Below, piece by piece: positions 25,403 to 34,110 of a DNA stretch of 60,829 nt. The DNA is from Actinomycetaceae bacterium (GTDB lineage Bacteria; Actinomycetota; Actinomycetes; Actinomycetales; Actinomycetaceae), in assembly GCA_030524055.1 (NCBI GenBank), contig JAUNHH010000015.1, positions 1 to 60,829 of the forward strand, read 5' to 3'. How positions within the stretch are numbered: position 1 is the first letter of the stretch; each line of letters opens with the position of its first letter. The notes under the pieces were generated by a model. The model saw nothing but the letters and a program-made list of their open reading frames with translations, made no database searches and had not been told where the DNA came from. The position numbers were made by a program, and so were the translations under genes.

Positions 25403-25753
25403 ATGACTCTTTCTTCGGAATTGCTTTCCTATGACGAGGCCGGGGCGCGCCTAGGAATCGACGGGCGCCGTATTAAACAACTTGTCCGCGACCGTATTCT
25501 TTTTAGCGTCAAAGATGGCTCTGGTCGCCCAGCAATTCCGGCCTACCTCATTACCGAGGGTGAAAACGGGCCCGAACCACTTTTTAACCTGCCTGGGACA
25601 CTCACCCTTCTCGCTGACGGCGGATTCAGCCCTGAAGAAGCAGTAGCCTGGCTCCACACCCCGCATGAAGAACTTGGGTCAACCCCAATGGAAGCTCTTC
25701 TTAACGGATTGCACCACCGAGTCAATACGATTGCCAGCGCCCTCGCATTCTGA
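25403..25753 (+). CDS. Rv2175c-like DNA-binding protein
   Basis: A 116-residue protein starting MTLSSELLSYDEAGARLGIDGRRIKQLVRDRILF, a winged-helix HTH, followed by a C-terminal region with NLPGTLTLLADGGFSPEEAVAWLHTP and PMEALLNGLHHRVNTIASALAF. This matches Rv2175c, a DNA-binding protein phosphorylated by PknL in M. tuberculosis. It is divergent from the PASTA kinase across 148 bases, the same pairing. A regulatory link to the kinase is thus likely; its DNA targets are unknown. A variant word ACGAGGCCGGGG lies at 25434-25445. Confidence 0.85.
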   Translation: MTLSSELLSYDEAGARLGIDGRRIKQLVRDRILFSVKDGSGRPAIPAYLITEGENGPEPLFNLPGTLTLLADGGFSPEEAVAWLHTPHEELGSTPMEALLNGLHHRVNTIASALAF

Positions 25754-25811
25754 AAACGGCACGCTAAAAATGGGCGAGGGCGGGCCAGTAGTGTCCTTTC
25801 ACCCCACTGCC

Positions 25812-26900
25812 TTAGGCGCGCCTGCGGGTCACAATCTCGCCAAGCTCGGATAGCCCCTGACGAATATCAGCGGTAAAAGTGCTGCCCATCAGGGCCTGAT
25901 TACCCTGTTCAACAAGGTGAGAGATCATCTCTTCATGGGCGCTTCGCCCTCGTTGATCAATGATGCCCACTGCTGCCTGGATCGCTCCCTGCTCAGCCTG
26001 AGGATTGCCCACCACTCGCATCAGTGCCTCACGTTCAGCCCGGTCAGCGCCGCGCCACGTCAATGCCAACAGTGCCGTGCGTTTGCCCTCCACAAGATCA
26101 TCACCAGCGGGCTTACCCGTCGAATGAGGGTCACCAAAAACTCCTAAATCATCATCACGCAGTTGGAACGCCTGACCCCATGGGGTCAGAACTGCCTCAA
26201 GTTGCGCAACCACATGCTCATCCGCACCCGCACTCAGCGCCCCTAAAACGGTGGGCACCACCACCGAATAACGCGCCGACTTATGGACCACTACCTGGAG
26301 GGCATGCTCCACACTCACGCAAGAATCGTCCTCAGGATTAAGCGGCACCTGCTCGGCCTGAATATCAAGAAACTGGCCCACACCCACTTCAGCGTGCATC
26401 TGATTCCACGTATCCCACACGCGCGCAGCAGTCAGCGGCTCCACAGTGCGACAATGTTGCGCCATCGCCCAACTTGCCGCAGAAAACAACACATCACCTA
26501 AAAGGATTGCTGCACTTACCCCATAGTTCTGCGGCGATCCCACCCACCCTGAAGTCCGGTGCTGATGTGCCATCGCCACATGCGGCGTCGGATTCCCCCG
26601 ACGCGTATCCGCATTATCAATCACATCATCATGAACTAAAGCACTGGCCTGATACAGCTCGACAGCCGCCGCCAAAAACTTCGTATCGACCTGCGCCTGC
26701 CCGGCCACCAGATCAGCCCCCACCATCGACAAAATCCCGCGGAAACGCTTCCCTGAAGCACACGCTCCATGTGCCGCCTCAAAAAGTGGATCCGCCTGGG
26801 CCGAAGAAGGTAACAAGTCAAGAAAAGATAACAGAGCACTAGTCGTGGCACTATCAACGCTGGGACGCAACGACGTAAAGGTGGCACTTAAAGGCGACAT
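25812..26900 (-). CDS. Polyprenyl (geranylgeranyl-type) diphosphate synthase
   Basis: A 362-residue trans-isoprenyl diphosphate synthase that condenses isopentenyl diphosphate onto an allylic primer. The first aspartate-rich motif is in ALVHDDVIDNADTRRGNPTPH and the second in FQLRDDDLGVFGDPHSTGKPAGDD. The start is uncertain: ATG 26900 (MSPLSATFTS) is preferred over a GTG 17 codons upstream because neither has a strong ribosome site and homologues begin near here. The product chain length is not clear; idsA-type enzymes make C15-C20 chains feeding menaquinone or polyprenyl carriers. It is divergent from the sigma factor gene. Confidence 0.9.
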   Translation of the reverse strand: MSPLSATFTSLRPSVDSATTSALLSFLDLLPSSAQADPLFEAAHGACASGKRFRGILSMVGADLVAGQAQVDTKFLAAAVELYQASALVHDDVIDNADTRRGNPTPHVAMAHQHRTSGWVGSPQNYGVSAAILLGDVLFSAASWAMAQHCRTVEPLTAARVWDTWNQMHAEVGVGQFLDIQAEQVPLNPEDDSCVSVEHALQVVVHKSARYSVVVPTVLGALSAGADEHVVAQLEAVLTPWGQAFQLRDDDLGVFGDPHSTGKPAGDDLVEGKRTALLALTWRGADRAEREALMRVVGNPQAEQGAIQAAVGIIDQRGRSAHEEMISHLVEQGNQALMGSTFTADIRQGLSELGEIVTRRRA

Positions 26901-27096
26901 GGCCCCCAGACTAGTCCAGAGGCAGGCCCGCCGATAACCGCGGCAAAGCACCCATAACGGGGAGATAATGACGGGGTGTTCATCACCCTAGGCTCTTCTG
27001 GCCGGGCAAAGAGGCCCAGGCGGATTATAATTGCTAAGTGCGTGTCGGCGGAAGTACCGTTCGGCCAAAATCCCGTCCTCGAAGAAAGGGACCTCT

Positions 27097-28797
27097 GTGA
27101 GTGCCACCCGTGCTGGTCGAAAATCGACGTCCACACCTGACACCACTGAATCCGCAGTAGCGGGCAAGGAGGCCTCAGCCCCCACGAAAAAATCCACCCG
27201 TTCCACGGCAGGCGCATCGAAAGCCAGCGCAAAAAGTGCCACTACCGATGCGGCGAGCGATGCTGCCACCACAGGCACCAGCAAAACTGCCCCCAAGGCC
27301 ACTTCAAAGAGCGGTTCTAAAGCCGCCACAAAGGACGACTCAGCCACGCCCGAAAAGAAGACCGCCACGCGTTCGCGGACCACAAAGAAGGCCGCGCCAG
27401 CAAAGAAGACAGCCTCTAAGGCTGCGCCGGCAAAGGATGACGCCACCGCTACTGATGACAGTGGCGAAACCACCTCGAAAGCGACATCGGCAAAGAAACC
27501 TGCTGCTAAAAAGGCGGCAAGCACAAAGAAGTCTTCAGCAAAGAAGGCCGCTGATGACAGTGCATTATCTGAGCCCAGCACTGAGGAAACTCCCGTGGAT
27601 GATCAGCACGACGACACTGCTGATGACGTCGATGTTGCTGATTTGGATGTCTCCGAAGAAGAAATCGCCGACGAAGAACCCGTTGACGTTTCCGACGACG
27701 ATGATGACGATACCGATGAAGACGCTGAGGATGACGCGGAGGAATCAGACGATGAGCCCGGCGCTAAAGCCGATGGTTCGTCCTTACGTGAACGCACCTC
27801 TGAAGGCATTCAGATTAAAGGCGGCTTCGTCGTGTCCGATTCTGACGACACCGATGAGCCAGTCCAACAGGTGACCGTTGCTGGCGCAACCGCCGACCCT
27901 GTCAAGGACTACCTGAAGCAGATCGGTAAGGTCTCGCTGCTGAATGCCGAACAGGAAGTGGATCTGGCGCGCCGTATTGAGGCGGGACTTTACGCCGAAT
28001 ACAAGTTGAAGAACTTCTCGGATGAGCTGACTTCTAAAGAGCGTCGTGAACTTAACTTCTTGGCTCAAGATGGTCAGCAGGCAAAGAACCACCTTCTTGA
28101 AGCGAATCTTCGTCTGGTTGTCTCCCTGGCAAAGCGCTATACGGGCCGCGGCATGCAATTCCTGGATCTGATCCAGGAAGGCAACTTGGGTCTGATCCGT
28201 GCGGTCGAAAAGTTCGACTACACCAAGGGCTATAAGTTCTCGACGTATGCGACCTGGTGGATTCGTCAGGCTATTACCCGAGCCATGGCTGACCAGGCCA
28301 GGACTATCCGTATTCCTGTGCACATGGTGGAAGTCATTAATAAGTTGGCTCGTGTGCAGCGGCAGATGCTTCAGGATCTGGGTCGTGAACCTACCCCTGA
28401 AGAGCTCGCCAAAGAACTCGATATGACTGCCGAAAAGGTGGTTGAGGTCCAAAAATATGGGCGTGAACCCATTTCGCTGCATACTCCGCTGGGTGAAGAT
28501 GGCGATTCAGAGTTCGGTGACCTTATTGAAGACTCGGAGGCCGTTGTCCCTGCAGATGCAGTGTCCTTTACGCTGCTGCAAGAACAATTGCATCGGGTCC
28601 TCGACACCCTGTCTGAACGGGAAGCTGGCGTTGTCGCCATGCGTTTCGGGCTGGGCGATGGTCAGCCAAAGACCCTCGACGAAATCGGGAAGGTCTATGG
28701 GGTCACCCGCGAGCGTATTCGCCAGATAGAGTCCAAGACCATGTCAAAGCTTCGCCACCCGTCGCGTTCGCAGGTTTTGCGCGATTACCTGGACTGA
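27097..28797 (+). CDS. sigA: Principal RNA polymerase sigma factor (RpoD/HrdB/SigA)
   Basis: A 566-residue group 1 sigma factor. The first 250 residues are low complexity: a Lys/Ala/Ser/Thr-rich half that may bind nucleic acid, then a long Asp/Glu run, as in actinobacterial HrdB. Region 1.2 is [21 protein letters not shown], region 2 includes [21 protein letters not shown] for -10 recognition, and region 4.2 is [20 protein letters not shown] for -35 recognition. GTG 27097 follows GAAAGGG. The gene order sigma, small protein, parE matches the hrdB region of Streptomyces as I recall it. Confidence 0.96.
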   Translation: MSATRAGRKSTSTPDTTESAVAGKEASAPTKKSTRSTAGASKASAKSATTDAASDAATTGTSKTAPKATSKSGSKAATKDDSATPEKKTATRSRTTKKAAPAKKTASKAAPAKDDATATDDSGETTSKATSAKKPAAKKAASTKKSSAKKAADDSALSEPSTEETPVDDQHDDTADDVDVADLDVSEEEIADEEPVDVSDDDDDDTDEDAEDDAEESDDEPGAKADGSSLRERTSEGIQIKGGFVVSDSDDTDEPVQQVTVAGATADPVKDYLKQIGKVSLLNAEQEVDLARRIEAGLYAEYKLKNFSDELTSKERRELNFLAQDGQQAKNHLLEANLRLVVSLAKRYTGRGMQFLDLIQEGNLGLIRAVEKFDYTKGYKFSTYATWWIRQAITRAMADQARTIRIPVHMVEVINKLARVQRQMLQDLGREPTPEELAKELDMTAEKVVEVQKYGREPISLHTPLGEDGDSEFGDLIEDSEAVVPADAVSFTLLQEQLHRVLDTLSEREAGVVAMRFGLGDGQPKTLDEIGKVYGVTRERIRQIESKTMSKLRHPSRSQVLRDYLD

Positions 28798-28805
28798 GAC
28801 AATAA

Positions 28806-28854
28806 ACGAGGGCGGGGCGCCTCTCCTGTGAAAGGGGAAGCGCCCCGCCCTCGT
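28806..28854. terminator. Hairpin of inverted 12-mers after the sigma factor gene
   Basis: Exact copies at 28806-28817 and 28843-28854 lie in a perfect 15-bp stem (to 28820 and from 28840), loop about 19 bases. On the minus strand TTTATT follows, so it may also end the YbjN-like operon. Confidence 0.82.
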
Positions 28855-28877
28855 TGCGATCAAGCGCTGGGAGTGGC

Positions 28878-29339
28878 TCACTCAAAAGGAACTACGGTGA
28901 AGCTCTCCTTGAGCTGTTCGTACATGCCTAGGGTTGTGCCAATGGCACACTTGACCTGCTGAGCGAGCTGATCGTCGGTGACGCCCTTTTCCCAGTCAAT
29001 ATTGACTTCACTCATAATGGCAACGGTGCCGTCATCATTGAGACGGGTGCAGGCCTTTGGCCAGAAACGGCCAGCGTGCCATTCATCAATAAAGTCGCGG
29101 ACAGATTCACGAGGAGCCTCAATACGGGCGTGGAGGGGCGCGACAATTTGGAGGATTTCTTTTTCAGGGCCGGTGACAACAAACCAGAAAATCTGGTCCT
29201 CCCACACGGCACCCATATCGCCGTCTCCATCAACCTGGAAGTGCCAGCCTTCGCGCTTAAAAACGGCGATAAGACGTTCTTGGGACAGGGGTGCGGGGGT
29301 GTCAGACTCAGGTGTGTTGCTCATTCCAAACAGTGCCAT
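28878..29339 (-). CDS. YbjN-like protein, paralogue 1
   Basis: A 153-residue protein, last of three tandem paralogues. Shared features are a start with MALFGM/MGLL/MGLF, the pattern LSQERLIAVFKREGWHFQVDGDGDMGAVWED, an aromatic strand IFWFVVTGPEKEILQI, a Trp-rich helix with EWHAGRFWPKACTRLNDDG, and a TDDQLAQQVKCAIGTTLGMYEQL-type helix. This resembles YbjN-domain proteins, whose role is not firmly known. I chose ATG 29339, with AAAGGAAG upstream. No membrane or export signal is seen. Confidence 0.75.
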   Translation of the reverse strand: MALFGMSNTPESDTPAPLSQERLIAVFKREGWHFQVDGDGDMGAVWEDQIFWFVVTGPEKEILQIVAPLHARIEAPRESVRDFIDEWHAGRFWPKACTRLNDDGTVAIMSEVNIDWEKGVTDDQLAQQVKCAIGTTLGMYEQLKESFTVVPFE

Positions 29340-29430
29340 ATCTGCTTCCTTTCGGTGGTGGTCCAGCATGTGCTGGGGGGTGTGCCCTGGCGGCCGCTCC
29401 CCTGAAGCGGTGGGGCGCAAATCAAAAAAC

Positions 29431-29904
29431 CTAGCCTTCGATTTTCGCGATGCCGAGACGCTCATATACCGTATCCCAGAATTGAGCGCTGTAGGCCAAG
29501 GTCGTGCGAATGTGGTGTATCAACTGTGCATCAGTTGCGCCATATTCATAGTCAATTGTGTGTTCACAATGGACATGAATTTGCGCGTCGTCATTGAGTG
29601 AGTGGTAGACCTTTGGGCCAAGTGTGGTGCGATGCCATTCTTCAATAATATCGAGGAGCTCGTCATAGCGGTCTTGAGGGATCTCTTCACGCATTCTCCC
29701 CGCAATCTGGAGGATCTCTTTTTCTTTCCCACAGAGGATAAAAAAGTAGTAGGCGCTACCCCAGCGGGCTCCCATATGGTCGAGTTCGTTAATATGGTAT
29801 TTCCAGCCCATACGGCCAAAGATATCGATTAGACGTTCGCGGGTGAGGGGACGAATAGTGTCAACGGGTTGGTCCGATGACGTAAAAAGGTCGAGAAGTC
29901 CCAT
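29431..29904 (-). CDS. YbjN-like protein, paralogue 2
   Basis: A 157-residue middle copy of the three. The order of conserved blocks is the same: LTRERLIDIFGRMGWKYHINELDHMGARWG, AYYFFILCGKEKEILQIAGRM, EEWHRTTLGPKVYHSLNDDA and TDAQLIHHIRTTLAYSAQFWD. AAAGGA precedes ATG 29904. Sequence identity to its neighbours looks only moderate, so the duplication is old and the copies have probably diverged in use. The gaps are 91 and 46 bases. Confidence 0.75.
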   Translation of the reverse strand: MGLLDLFTSSDQPVDTIRPLTRERLIDIFGRMGWKYHINELDHMGARWGSAYYFFILCGKEKEILQIAGRMREEIPQDRYDELLDIIEEWHRTTLGPKVYHSLNDDAQIHVHCEHTIDYEYGATDAQLIHHIRTTLAYSAQFWDTVYERLGIAKIEG

Positions 29905-29950
29905 GCGTGCGTCCTTTCTTATCGTTGGGGTGGGCAGGGAATGAGGAATA

Positions 29951-30397
29951 CTACGTGTCGAGGGCGGAGCCCAATGCGGTAAAAAACTCTGTCGATAGGC
30001 CAATGGCGCAACTAATATGCAGATGCAATTGTTTATCTGTGACGCCCATTTCATGGTCAATAGTGAATTCCGTTAATACACGGATACGGCCATGATCGTC
30101 AATACTGAAAAAGCACTTCGGCCAGAGTGTTTCTTGATGCCAACGAGTAATGAATTCACGGAGAGAATCAAGATGTTCCGGGGATAGGACCTGTGACCAT
30201 TTGCCTTGGATATTCAGGATCTCTTTATTCGGGCCGTGGAGGAAGAAAAGGTAGGTATTGTCATCCCAGATCGTCCCAAAAGTGCCTTCATTGTCAATGA
30301 AATAGCGCCACTTGGCTTCGTCGAACATCGCAGTGATGCGTTTTTGCGTCAGTGGCGGCGCGACGATCGGCGTGGGACGGGGAGAAAATAAGCCCAC
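29951..30397 (-). CDS. YbjN-like protein, paralogue 3 (first in operon)
   Basis: A 148-residue protein, the promoter-proximal copy. It has LTQKRITAMFDEAKWRYFIDNEGTFGTIWDD, YLFFLHGPNKEILNIQGKWS, TRWHQETLWPKCFFSIDDHG and TDKQLHLHISCAIGLSTEFF. The GTG start at 30397 has AAGGAGA upstream. A degenerate 12-mer (TCGAGGGCGGAG, 29958-29969) falls in its last codons. The three proteins may work as a hetero-oligomeric set; YbjN proteins share a fold with type III secretion chaperones, so binding other proteins is possible, but this is inference. Confidence 0.75.
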   Translation of the reverse strand: MGLFSPRPTPIVAPPLTQKRITAMFDEAKWRYFIDNEGTFGTIWDDNTYLFFLHGPNKEILNIQGKWSQVLSPEHLDSLREFITRWHQETLWPKCFFSIDDHGRIRVLTEFTIDHEMGVTDKQLHLHISCAIGLSTEFFTALGSALDT

Positions 30398-30487
30398 CTG
30401 TTCTCCTTAACTGTTGGGAATAAGAGTAATCTATCGTGAGGCGGGGGCCTTTCCAACGTGGATGGGGGCGAGGGGGTTATGTGTTTT

Positions 30488-30700
30488 TCACTCTTCGGTG
30501 AGAAGGTGGCGTTCGTCAAGAATCTCCAGAGCAGAGGCGCGCAGGGATTCTAGTGAGCGTCGGGCGTGGTGGGCACAAAAATAGAGATCGCCGGACACTA
30601 ATGTGGCACGCACCCACGCGCGAGCACCGCAGGCGTCACAGCGATCAGCCGCAGTCAGGATGCCGGTAGTGGGGAGAGCTTCAAGAGTCTGGGTTGTCAT
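30488..30700 (-). CDS. Small zinc-finger-like protein (DUF7455 type)
   Basis: A 70-residue protein with RCDACGARAWVRATL in the middle and YFCAHHARRSLESL later, giving a Cys-X2-Cys...Cys-X2-His pattern suited to zinc binding. The flanks are MTTQTLEALPTTGILTAAD and a short acidic C-terminal helix. The family is widespread in Actinobacteria next to the principal sigma factor and ParE, as here. It may bind nucleic acid or polymerase; function is unknown. It is divergent from parE. Confidence 0.8.
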   Translation of the reverse strand: MTTQTLEALPTTGILTAADRCDACGARAWVRATLVSGDLYFCAHHARRSLESLRASALEILDERHLLTEE

Positions 30701-30860
30701 ACATACATCCCACCATGTCTGGGTGGGAAAGGCATCCTCAAAAGGGCCTCGTTCGCCCCTGGCGCAACCTACTTCGCTCGTGGCGCAATGCGCACTATTG
30801 ATTACGTGACTTTCGGCGGGTGGTAGCGCAGGTGTGGGTGGGGCTTCTTAGGATATCTAG

Positions 30861-32969
30861 GTGACTCCAACGTCTTCGTCTGATTACAACGCTCGGCACC
30901 TGTCTGTCCTTGAAGGACTGGAGGCTGTGCGCAAACGCCCCGGTATGTATATCGGTTCCACCGACCACCGTGGCCTTATGCATTGCCTGTGGGAGATTAT
31001 CGATAATGCTGTAGACGAGGCCTTAGAAGGTCACTGTGACACCATCACTGTGCGCCTTCACCCAGACCATTCAGCCTCTGTGGCGGATAACGGTCGAGGT
31101 GTTCCTGTTGATGAAGTCCCCGGAGTTGGGCTGTCAGGTGTGGAAGTGGTCTATACGAAACTTCATGCGGGCGGAAAATTCGGTGGAGGTTCTTATGGGT
31201 CTTCTGGCGGTTTGCACGGTGTGGGTGCATCAGTGGTGAATGCTCTGTCAGCCCGTATGGATGTGGAAGTGGACCGGGCTGGACTTACCCATCAAATGTG
31301 TTTCCGGCGGGGAGAACCAGGAGAGTTTGATGACTCCCGTCAACGCACCCCGAATTCTCCTTTTAACCCATTCACCGATTCCTCTGCCCTGAAAATCACG
31401 GGCAAAGTCAAAAAGAATGTCACCGGTACGCGGGTACGTTTCTGGGCGGATTTCCAGATTTTCCCCAGCACTGAAGGTTTTGACTGGACCACGCTTCTTG
31501 CGCGGGCCCGCCAGACAGCTTTCCTTGTTCCAGGATTGACCATTAACTGCTGGGATGAACGCGGCGAAGAAACGCTCCACGAATCCTTCCACTTTGACGG
31601 TGGCGTCGTCGATTTCGCGAATTGGTTGGCGCCTGACGGACCTGTGACTGACACGTGGCATATCACTGGTCAGGGCACCTTTAAGGAAACCGTTCAGGCC
31701 TTGGATCCCGATTCTGGCCACCTGAAAGCCACAGAGGTAAAACGGACCTGCGAAGTGGATTGCGCGATTCGATGGGGGGTCGGATATGACACCCACTGCC
31801 AGTCCTTCGTCAATATTATTGCCACCCCTAAAGGGGGTACCCACCTGGCCGGTTTCGAGCAGGCTGTTTTGAAAGTCTTGCGCTCACACGTCGATAAGAA
31901 TGCCCGCAAACTCAAAGTCGGACCTAAAGATGGCCGACCAGAAAAAGATGACGTCCTTGCTGGGCTGACCGCTATTGTCACCGTACGTTTCCCCGAGCCT
32001 CAATTTGAGGGGCAGACCAAGGAAATTCTGGGTACCCCGCAAGTGCGAACAGTGGTGGCGAAAGTTGTTGGCGAATGGCTGGAGAAAAAATTCTCCTCTG
32101 CTAAACGCGATGATAAATCCCAAACTGCGCTCCTGCTCGAAAAAGTCGTTGGCGAAATGAAAGCCCGAGTGTCTGCTCGGCTCCACAAAGAGATTTCCCG
32201 GAAAAAGAACGCTCTGGAAACTTCCTCACTGCCCGCAAAATTGGCTGATTGCCGGCTTGAAGGCGTTGAACATACGGAACTCTTTATTGTTGAGGGTGAC
32301 TCCGCCCTCGGAACTGCAAAAGCGGCACGCAATAGTCACTTCCAGGCCCTTTTCCCCATTCGAGGGAAAATCCTTAATGTCCAAAAGGCCTCAACTGCTG
32401 ACATGCTCAGTAATGCGGAATGTGCCAGCATTATTCAGGTGATTGGCGCAGGCTCTGGTCGCACATTTGATCTTGACCAAGCTCGCTATGGGAAAGTCAT
32501 TTTAATGACAGATGCTGACGTTGATGGGGCGCATATTCGTACCCTTCTTCTCACCCTTTTCTTCCGCTATATGCGTCCACTTGTTGAAGCTGGTCGTGTG
32601 TATGCGGCGGTGCCGCCACTGCATCGTATTGAAATCCTCGGTAAGGGCAGAAAAGGCCGCGAATTGGTCTACACCTATTCCGAAGACGAATTGCATCGGA
32701 CTCTCGCTGACTTAAGGAAAAATGGGCGCTCGTGGAAAGAGCCGATCCAACGATATAAAGGTCTCGGCGAAATGGATGCAGACCAGCTTGCTGAAACAAC
32801 AATGGATCGTGAGCATCGCTCGCTTCGCCGGATTACTCTGGCCGATGAGGAGGCTCTGAAAGCCGCCGAAGATGTTTTCGAGCTGCTGATGGGCTCTGTG
32901 GTTGGGCCGCGTCGGGACTTTATTGTCGATGAGGCGGCTCTTCTTGATCGCGAAAGAATTGACGCCTAG
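30861..32969 (+). CDS. parE: DNA topoisomerase IV subunit B
   Basis: A 702-residue type IIA topoisomerase ATPase subunit. The GHKL ATPase shows VRKRPGMYIGSTDHRGL, EIIDNAVDEAL and a GGKFGGGSYGSSGGLHGVGASVVNALS lid. The TOPRIM domain has FIVEGDSALGTAKAARN and LMTDADVDGAHIRTLL for metal binding, ending with RYKGLGEMDADQL. Choice of ParE over GyrB rests on context: it is far from dnaA/recF genes, close to a ParC-type gene at 35568 and to the sigma factor, as in Streptomyces. It unlinks daughter chromosomes together with subunit A. Confidence 0.9.
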   Translation: MTPTSSSDYNARHLSVLEGLEAVRKRPGMYIGSTDHRGLMHCLWEIIDNAVDEALEGHCDTITVRLHPDHSASVADNGRGVPVDEVPGVGLSGVEVVYTKLHAGGKFGGGSYGSSGGLHGVGASVVNALSARMDVEVDRAGLTHQMCFRRGEPGEFDDSRQRTPNSPFNPFTDSSALKITGKVKKNVTGTRVRFWADFQIFPSTEGFDWTTLLARARQTAFLVPGLTINCWDERGEETLHESFHFDGGVVDFANWLAPDGPVTDTWHITGQGTFKETVQALDPDSGHLKATEVKRTCEVDCAIRWGVGYDTHCQSFVNIIATPKGGTHLAGFEQAVLKVLRSHVDKNARKLKVGPKDGRPEKDDVLAGLTAIVTVRFPEPQFEGQTKEILGTPQVRTVVAKVVGEWLEKKFSSAKRDDKSQTALLLEKVVGEMKARVSARLHKEISRKKNALETSSLPAKLADCRLEGVEHTELFIVEGDSALGTAKAARNSHFQALFPIRGKILNVQKASTADMLSNAECASIIQVIGAGSGRTFDLDQARYGKVILMTDADVDGAHIRTLLLTLFFRYMRPLVEAGRVYAAVPPLHRIEILGKGRKGRELVYTYSEDELHRTLADLRKNGRSWKEPIQRYKGLGEMDADQLAETTMDREHRSLRRITLADEEALKAAEDVFELLMGSVVGPRRDFIVDEAALLDRERIDA

Positions 32970-33048
32970 ATGTAGCCCGCTCTAAGGTGTGGGCATTTCG
33001 TCCCATCTTTTGTGACGCGCTGTCCCATGACGCCTTTAAGATGTGACT

Positions 33049-34068
33049 ATGACCGGATTAGCTCAGCGACTGAATGTTCCCGAGGCCGTTCCCTACCCAG
33101 GGGCGCACTTGGGGTTGCGCTGGCGTCCGCTCATTGCTGCTGATGCGCCAGCGGTCTTTGCTCTTTACCTACACGCGGAAAGTACTGACCAGTCCATTGG
33201 GCGCACCTCCGCTGCGGAAGTTGCTGACCTGGTGGAAGGTCCGCGGGGACATGATCTGATGGATGCGATTGTGGGGCTTGATTCCCAGCGGCGTATTGTT
33301 GCTGTCGGGTCGGTACGGGTTTTGCGTGATGTCACGGAATACGCGACAGCTGTGATTCGTGCCGTTATTCATCCCACATGGCGAGGGCGGGGTGTGGGCC
33401 GCTCGCTGCTGCATTGGCAGGATGGGCGCGCCCGGCAACTTCTAGTTCAGGCTTTCGGGCCGGAGAGTACTGTCCCTGTCACTATTGGCAATTTCGTTGA
33501 CTCCCATATGACTGATCGGCGGCGCCTCTATATTGCTGCGGGTTTTAGTGCGAAACGTACCTTTCAGGTGATGTACCGCGAGTTAGAGGGTTCTGAGGTT
33601 GCTCCGAAAGTCCCGGAGGGGATTCGCCTGGTCCGTCCTGATGAGATTCCGCTTGCGGATTTGAAAGCTATCCATCAGGAGACTTTCCTTGACCATTTCC
33701 GTCCCTGGATGAGCCACCGGTGGTTTGCAGAGGGCATTGCTGAAATGGATTCACGCTGGTCGTGGGTGGCGTTGGATGAGAAGGATGCGGTTGCCGGTTA
33801 TATTCTTGTAGGACGCCCCAACGCCGTGTGGGTGTCTACAGGGAAAACGGAAGCCTATATTAGTCTTTTCGGTGTTCCTCGTAGCCATCGGGGGCGTAAA
33901 ATTGCTTCACTGCTGATGAATGCAGCGATTGCTTCAGCAGCTCATAGTGGGGTGTCACGTATTGGCTTAGACGTCGATACGCAATCTCAAAGTAATGCCC
34001 ACGCTATTTATGAGCGTTTTGGTTTTGTCGATGATAAAGCGTATGTTCTCTACGCTATTAATGCGTAA
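33049..34068 (+). CDS. Tandem-GNAT N-acetyltransferase-like protein, copy 1
   Basis: A 339-residue protein with two GNAT domains. The N-terminal domain has the acetyl-CoA loop motif in HPTWRGRGVGRSLLHW and the C-terminal one in VPRSHRGRKIASLLMNAAIA, followed by IGLDVDTQSQSNAHAIYERFGF, a typical GNAT end. The architecture resembles mycothiol synthase and similar double-GNAT enzymes, but it is not clearly MshD. The substrate is unknown. ATG 33049 or GTG 33043 are both possible; no strong ribosome site is seen. A one-mismatch 12-mer (GCGAGGGCGGGG) encodes the loop Arg-Gly-Arg-Gly at 33381-33392. Confidence 0.75.
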   Translation: MTGLAQRLNVPEAVPYPGAHLGLRWRPLIAADAPAVFALYLHAESTDQSIGRTSAAEVADLVEGPRGHDLMDAIVGLDSQRRIVAVGSVRVLRDVTEYATAVIRAVIHPTWRGRGVGRSLLHWQDGRARQLLVQAFGPESTVPVTIGNFVDSHMTDRRRLYIAAGFSAKRTFQVMYRELEGSEVAPKVPEGIRLVRPDEIPLADLKAIHQETFLDHFRPWMSHRWFAEGIAEMDSRWSWVALDEKDAVAGYILVGRPNAVWVSTGKTEAYISLFGVPRSHRGRKIASLLMNAAIASAAHSGVSRIGLDVDTQSQSNAHAIYERFGFVDDKAYVLYAINA

Positions 34069-34110
34069 GTCCTCGGTCTCATAAAGTGCTCATGACAGGA
34101 AGGAGAGAAT

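Noticed and set aside
27236-27874. 212-codon Pro/Arg-rich open frame on the plus strand
   Set aside because: A +1-type shadow of the Lys/Ala repeats of the sigma factor N-terminus.
27784-28482. 232-codon open frame on the minus strand
   Set aside because: Antisense of the sigma factor's conserved regions.
30421-30487. G-rich stretch thought to be another 12-mer copy
   Set aside because: GTGAGGCGGGGGC and GCGAGGGGGTT each differ at several places from the word.
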